Origin: UBA1081 sp964613045
Lineage (GTDB): Bacteria; Bacillota; Clostridia; Oscillospirales; Acutalibacteraceae
Length of the DNA: 26,567 nucleotides
Assembly: GCA_964613045.1 (NCBI GenBank)
Contig: CAZTFS010000018.1
Location: 1 to 26,567 of the forward strand
Direction of reading: 5' to 3'
Notes under the pieces: generated by a model
What the model was told of the DNA's origin: nothing
Databases searched by the model: none
Seen by the model: the letters and a program-made list of their open reading frames with translations, nothing else
Position numbers and translations under genes: made by a program
Part shown: positions 22,778 through 26,567 of the stretch, piece after piece
Layout: each line of letters starts with the position of its first letter
How positions within the stretch are numbered: the stretch's first letter is position 1

Positions 22778-22932
22778 ATTTCTTCTAAAGAATATATCTC
22801 CACATGCACCTGGTTTTGCAACCTCAGAACGTATATTTCTTTTTTTACTTGTTTTGCATTATACCGGTGTGTATTGTTTTGTGTGGCTTATAAAGTCATT
22901 ATTAGATTAATTTTTTATTGCGATGGTTATCA

Positions 22933-25263
22933 TTAGTTCGATGATTGTTCTTCATTTTTATCATGATTTGCAAAAATTGTTGATATTTCAGCTGAAATCT
23001 CGTTATTTGTTTCATTTTGTCTTATTGACGCATTTTTTGCAAGTTCTTTGATCAATTTAAAGATAACCGGCAAATTTAAATCTTCATTACTGATTTTGTG
23101 ATTTTTAAATGTAAGTTTATCACCTTTATCAGATAACTTAATAGCTCTGTACGGACAATAATATGCTCTATTTAAGAGTAGTTTTCCGTGAATAATGCTC
23201 AAATATGTTGTAGTAAAAATATAATCTGTATCAGAAAAAGATGTATCATCTATTATAGCAATAATAGAATCTTTGTTTATATCTTTTTTACGGATAACAG
23301 AAGATTTTTTCTCTAAATATCCATCAAATTCAGGATCGTCACGTTTAATATAATTAGCTTTATCTGAATTTATTATGATTTCCGATTTTTTATAACAATC
23401 GTTCGACAGGATTTTTTTACATTCTTCTACTGCATTGCTTGTTTCTAAACTCTTTATGCTGGATTTGCCGAATATTTCCTCAATAGAACTTCTTTGTGTT
23501 TTTTCTGAGTTATACAGCAATGAACTATTTAATTCATTAAACAGATTGTTTTTTACAATAAAGTCTTGCAAATGTGAATCCATTGTTGAAATATCATTCA
23601 TATCATCAAGTTCTTCTATAATCTTGATGATTGTTTCTGCAAGTTCTATATACGCATCTTTAAAAATTTCTTTAAATCGTGTTTTATTTGTTATTCTTGC
23701 ATCTGAATTTATCAACTTTGCCTTGAAATCATTTTTTATAGAATTTTTTATTTTATCTAAAAAAATATCACTTGTAGTTCTATTAACAAGTATTTCTACC
23801 GAGTTTTTAATTTCAGATATGAAATCAGCCATTTCTGAAGTTATATTACCTTTTAAGTTGCAGATGTTATAATACTTCTCTTCACATTTTTCAATGTAAG
23901 TTATTAATGCATCTCTATATGCATCTGTTAAATAACTTTTTTGAGAAGTAATGAAAGATTCGTTGATTTTAAGAATGTTTGTTTCTGTCTCAGGGAATGG
24001 AAATAATTGTTGATCTGATGAATACTGATTTGACAACGCAAAATATTCATTCTTTATTCTATGTAATGCTTCACTGCTGGTTGCATTCATATATTGCATA
24101 ACATATATTCTACTTAATAATTGTGCATTTGCATTTGCGTTATAATCTTCATTTATAAGCATTTTTAAGAGTTCACAAGCTTTTTCAGTTTCATCAATTT
24201 TCAGATAGGATATGGCACAAATCTGTTGTACGTCTAAAGCTTTACCGGATGCTTTTGTTGCTTTTTCAAGCAACGATATTTGTTCTTTTTTATCTTCTAT
24301 TAAATCAAATTTTTCTAATGCACAGGAGGCTACTAATTGATCTTCTCTCATCAGATTGTTTTCTGTAATTTGTAAGAATCTGGAGAAATGTTCTATTGCA
24401 AGTTTTTTATAGTCTGTATCGTCAAAATATATTTTTTCCTGATATATGGCATTTGCTGCATGTCCGAGATAGTACCAGAATGGTGGATATGCCTTGAAAT
24501 TATCTTTTATGTAGTCTAATCTGGCATAACGCCTTAAATAGTTATCATCTAGTAAGATATTATTAAATTGAGATATCTGACGTTCTGTTATTCTGTATTC
24601 ATCAGGGAATTTATATTCATCAGCTAATCTCCAAGCTGTGTCAAACAGTTCTCTGCGAAGACCGTGGAACTGTTCAATTGCTGATCTTTGTAATTCCCAT
24701 TCTTTTCGTTCTCTGTCTAAATTGATTTCAGCTTTTTCTTTGCGATAATTCATGTATCCTGTACCGATTTGAGAAGCTAAAGATATTGCGATTGAAACAG
24801 GACTTCCGCCTGCAACAATAATGTTTGGATTAGGAATAGCAGACCAGATTGCATCTTTTATTTTTTGTTTATATTCTCTTTCCATCATTTTTTTATCGCC
24901 GTCTTGAATACGGAAAAAAGTAATAACATCCAATAGTTGCGTAAGGATTCGAAGCAAAGCTTCGTCCTTTGGCATGTTTTCCAGATTAAGATTGTTAAGG
25001 ATTGCTTCATATTCGTTTTCCATAAAACGGATATCATTATATTCAATAATCTGAGAAATGGAAACTGTACATAAATTCAAAGCATATGCAGCCTGTAGTT
25101 TTTCTTCATCTGTTTTTGGGATTTTTCCCTGAATAGTTTTATCTTTGTTTAAGATGTTTGAAAAAGTATCAAAAAGCATCTGATTATTTATTTGAGTCAT
25201 TTCAAGGTTTTCTTGTGTTTTTTTCAGAATATCCATTTCGTTATTTCTTTTAATTTTCCACAT
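22933..25263 (-). CDS. Large helical-repeat protein with C-terminal PH-like domain, 776 aa
   Basis: Coupled to the EEP gene: its ATG is 5 nt past that stop and AGGAG lies in the EEP gene's last codons. Visible layout: N-terminal coiled coil (about 5-60), helical region, a Gly/Pro/Ser-rich hydrophobic turn (NPNIIVAGGSPVSIAISLAS) that could insert in a membrane, a highly charged helix (YRKEKAEINLDRERKEW), TPR-like helical pairs (about 255-420), a long charged helical stretch, then a PH-like beta domain (about 665-750: IAIIDDTSFSDTDYIFTT, YRAIKLSDKGDKLTF). No known family is recognised. The PH-like 'set-point' domain resembles sensor modules in bacterial conflict proteins. Partnership with the EEP nuclease is inferred from coupling. 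Confidence 0.78.
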   Translation of the reverse strand: MWKIKRNNEMDILKKTQENLEMTQINNQMLFDTFSNILNKDKTIQGKIPKTDEEKLQAAYALNLCTVSISQIIEYNDIRFMENEYEAILNNLNLENMPKDEALLRILTQLLDVITFFRIQDGDKKMMEREYKQKIKDAIWSAIPNPNIIVAGGSPVSIAISLASQIGTGYMNYRKEKAEINLDRERKEWELQRSAIEQFHGLRRELFDTAWRLADEYKFPDEYRITERQISQFNNILLDDNYLRRYARLDYIKDNFKAYPPFWYYLGHAANAIYQEKIYFDDTDYKKLAIEHFSRFLQITENNLMREDQLVASCALEKFDLIEDKKEQISLLEKATKASGKALDVQQICAISYLKIDETEKACELLKMLINEDYNANANAQLLSRIYVMQYMNATSSEALHRIKNEYFALSNQYSSDQQLFPFPETETNILKINESFITSQKSYLTDAYRDALITYIEKCEEKYYNICNLKGNITSEMADFISEIKNSVEILVNRTTSDIFLDKIKNSIKNDFKAKLINSDARITNKTRFKEIFKDAYIELAETIIKIIEELDDMNDISTMDSHLQDFIVKNNLFNELNSSLLYNSEKTQRSSIEEIFGKSSIKSLETSNAVEECKKILSNDCYKKSEIIINSDKANYIKRDDPEFDGYLEKKSSVIRKKDINKDSIIAIIDDTSFSDTDYIFTTTYLSIIHGKLLLNRAYYCPYRAIKLSDKGDKLTFKNHKISNEDLNLPVIFKLIKELAKNASIRQNETNNEISAEISTIFANHDKNEEQSSN

Positions 25264-25268
25264 AATTA

Positions 25269-26174
25269 TTATCTCCTAATTTTTAAATCTAAAATTACAG
25301 GCACATGGTCAGAAACATTTTGTTTGTGTTTTTCATAATCGCCGTCAAAGAACTTTTCAATAGTATTAATTCGTCTACCGGATATTATTACATCACTGAA
25401 TCGGTTTTTATCATATGTAAAATGATCATAATTGTTCGCAAAATATTCCATTGATTCAGTGTCTGATTGTGTGGAACTTTTTAATGTTGAAAGTTCACTT
25501 TGTATTGTAGTTATAGATTTCACATTGTTTCCATCTGCGATAGTAAATGATTCTAAAAGATATGGTGATTTCGCTGATGAACTTGGATTGTTGAGGTTGT
25601 AGTCACCTAATAGAATCGTATATGCAGGTCGGTTATTCCCGTATCGTTTGTCAGCTTCTTTAGCATAGATTGCTTTTGTCAAAACATCAAATTCATTTTT
25701 TCTCATAGCGATTGCACTTAAAGAATCATTATCGCTGTTTACACCTTTAGAAAATCTTATGTGTGCATTAATTAATCGAATTTCAATATATGGAGCTGCT
25801 CCGCCTACGGGGAAGAATCTTGCAAAGAATGGCTCACGTACAAGATTCATTTGTCCGTTTTTGCGATCAATTCTGTATTGTTTATATATTCGAGGCTCAT
25901 AAACCCTTGATAATCCCGCTTCGGATGTATTTGCTAATGTGAATCGTCGGGTGTTCCATATAAATGCATAATCATTTACGTTTGTATTATCTGCTACTCC
26001 TGTCCAGTATGACGGAAGTCTTGCCAAGATTCTGTTCAAAGCGTTTTGGCCTATTATTTCTTGCAATGCAATAATATCAAATTTTTCATGTGTGATTATA
26101 TCTGCAAATATTTGAACATCTTTGGAAGATGTCATGCCAAAATTCAGACAGTTAAAAGAACCTATTTTATACAT
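25269..26174 (-). CDS. Endonuclease/exonuclease/phosphatase (DNase I-like) family protein, 301 aa
   Basis: EEP-fold motifs in order: SFNCLNF (Asn8), IIALQEI (Glu39, metal ligand), a YAFIWNTRRF strand, LINAHIRF (catalytic-loop His), LLGDYNLN (Asp/Asn pair) and SDHVPVILDL (Asp289-His290). All key residues of the fold are present, so it should be an active metal-dependent phosphoesterase; substrates in the family range from DNA to phosphoinositides. There is no signal peptide, so it acts in the cytoplasm. Start ATG at 26174; the ribosome site is replaced by a G9 tract (26181-26189) 6 nt upstream. First gene of a two-gene unit directly downstream of ncRNA copy 2. Confidence 0.9.
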   Translation of the reverse strand: MYKIGSFNCLNFGMTSSKDVQIFADIITHEKFDIIALQEIIGQNALNRILARLPSYWTGVADNTNVNDYAFIWNTRRFTLANTSEAGLSRVYEPRIYKQYRIDRKNGQMNLVREPFFARFFPVGGAAPYIEIRLINAHIRFSKGVNSDNDSLSAIAMRKNEFDVLTKAIYAKEADKRYGNNRPAYTILLGDYNLNNPSSSAKSPYLLESFTIADGNNVKSITTIQSELSTLKSSTQSDTESMEYFANNYDHFTYDKNRFSDVIISGRRINTIEKFFDGDYEKHKQNVSDHVPVILDLKIRR

Positions 26175-26180
26175 AAACTA

Positions 26181-26189
26181 CCCCCCCCC
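26181..26189 (-). promoter_or_regulatory. Homopolymeric G9 tract at the EEP ribosome-binding position
   Basis: Nine consecutive G on the minus strand, ending 6 nt before the ATG. Tracts of this kind change length by slippage, which would alter Shine-Dalgarno strength or spacing. Confidence 0.6.
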
Positions 26190-26239
26190 ATTTTACAGAC
26201 AAATTTTTAGAAATAGTGTTTTGCTTTGAGAAATTACAC

Positions 26240-26403
26240 AAAAAATGCGTCCCCGTAGGAACGCACGAAAAAGTGTATTCCTTCTTTTTGGTGCAGTACG
26301 CCATAGTTGCTACACAAACTCTGCCCGAGGGTACAAGAAAAAGAGGAACCACCTTTTACCAAAGTATTATTCCCCATGAGCATCAATATTGTGATTGTAT
26401 AGC
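26240..26403 (-). ncRNA. Candidate structured ncRNA, copy 2 (~164 nt)
   Basis: Same promoter, 5' segment and terminator as copy 1. P1 survives with a wobble: GCUAUACAAUC (26393-26403) with GUUUGUGUAGC (26309-26319), one U-U mismatch and one U-G pair. The pseudoknot GGUGGUUCCU (26344-26353) with AGGAAUACACU (26272-26282) is kept with one mismatch and lengthened by a CUUUUU/AAAAAG pairing. The variable hairpin has a different sequence (UGGCGU/GCACCA) but the same position. Confidence 0.68.
26246..26265 (-). terminator. Intrinsic terminator of ncRNA copy 2
   Basis: Same hairpin as copy 1, followed by T6 (26240-26245 on the minus strand). Confidence 0.85.
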
Positions 26404-26409
26404 ACATTT

Positions 26410-26438
26410 ATTATAAGTCTTTTTGTTTTTAATGTCAA
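26410..26438 (-). promoter_or_regulatory. Perfect sigma-70 promoter of ncRNA copy 2
   Basis: Minus strand TTGACA (26433-26438), 17 nt, TATAAT (26410-26415), identical to copy 1. Confidence 0.85.
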
Positions 26439-26499
26439 TTATTTGAAGAAATAAATCGAAAAAGTATGAATGTAGAACCATATATTATCCCTATGAACA

Positions 26500-26532
26500 C
26501 CCGAATCCGGATAGGCTTCGGGATATTTGTTT
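26500..26532 (+). promoter_or_regulatory. Leader hairpin of repeat copy 2
   Basis: CCCGAATCC (26500-26508), GGATA, GGCTTCGGG (26514-26522), then a T-rich run. The stem is kept with one mismatch although the inner bases differ from copy 1. A GGAGG follows, but the ATG present in copy 1 is absent here. Confidence 0.5.
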
Positions 26533-26567
26533 TTACGGAGGTAATAAAACAGAAAGAAGAAAAAGTA

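Larger units (their letters stand above)
26238..26564. repeat. Long direct repeat, copy 2 (~327 bp)
   Basis: Direct repeat of 5258-5583, separated from it by 20.98 kb. The outer parts are almost identical; the middle (about 26286-26343) diverges. It ends at the window edge within what would be the first codons of an amidoligase-like gene. Confidence 0.9.

Overview
The window looks like an accessory (mobile/defence-type) region from a low-GC Gram-positive gut clostridium, probably Ruminococcaceae/Oscillospiraceae. The reasons are AT-rich coding, strong AAAGGAG ribosome sites, frequent TTG starts, T-tract terminators, a LTAC lipoprotein signal, and the families present (DUF4160/DUF2442, PDDEXK_4, WYL regulators, amidoligase + class II amidotransferase, wall-type RHS protein). 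No rRNA, tRNA, CRISPR or housekeeping gene was seen. The species call is inference.

Layout, left to right. (1) 1-1035: the tail of a relaxase, an unknown 146-aa protein and a 60-aa excisionase-like HTH protein, i.e. the edge of a mobile element. (2) 1116-5126, minus strand: a tight three-gene operon of a WYL regulator, an unknown 409-aa protein and a 610-aa coiled-coil/helical/beta-propeller-like protein. (3) 5258-5583: copy 1 of a ~326-bp repeat. It carries, on the minus strand, an apparent structured ncRNA of ~161 nt with a perfect TTGACA-17-TATAAT promoter and a strong terminator. On the plus strand it carries the leader of the next genes. (4) 5566-8484, plus: amidoligase, class II glutamine amidotransferase, serine resolvase and two tiny hydrophobic peptides. 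(5) 8545-10373, minus: a DUF4160/DUF2442 pair and a Fic protein, both closed by near-identical terminators. (6) 10539-17531, plus: a YD-repeat protein, an operon of WYL regulator + PDDEXK_4-type nuclease + small YD-repeat protein, then an array of YD-repeat cassettes. Each cassette follows the same terminator + leader sequence; one is frameshifted. The last leader drives an unrelated 139-aa protein. (7) 17611-18754: a Cys-rich lipoprotein and a truncated polysaccharide deacetylase. (8) 18977-22777: a two-TM candidate immunity protein coupled to an RHS protein that has lost its N-terminus next to an IS4-type transposase remnant. (9) 22933-26174, minus: a DNase I-like (EEP) protein translationally coupled to a 776-aa helical-repeat/PH-like protein. 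(10) 26238-26564: copy 2 of the repeat and ncRNA.

The most unusual signal is the duplicated ncRNA module. In both copies the same pseudoknot-capable RNA lies immediately upstream of, and on the same strand as, a multi-gene operon of unknown, defence-like proteins. The opposite side of the module carries a leader with a terminator-like hairpin just before a Shine-Dalgarno sequence. The 7-kb YD-repeat cassette array, with a nuclease operon at its start and an RHS toxin/immunity pair nearby, is the second unusual system. All functional links between these parts are inference from gene order.
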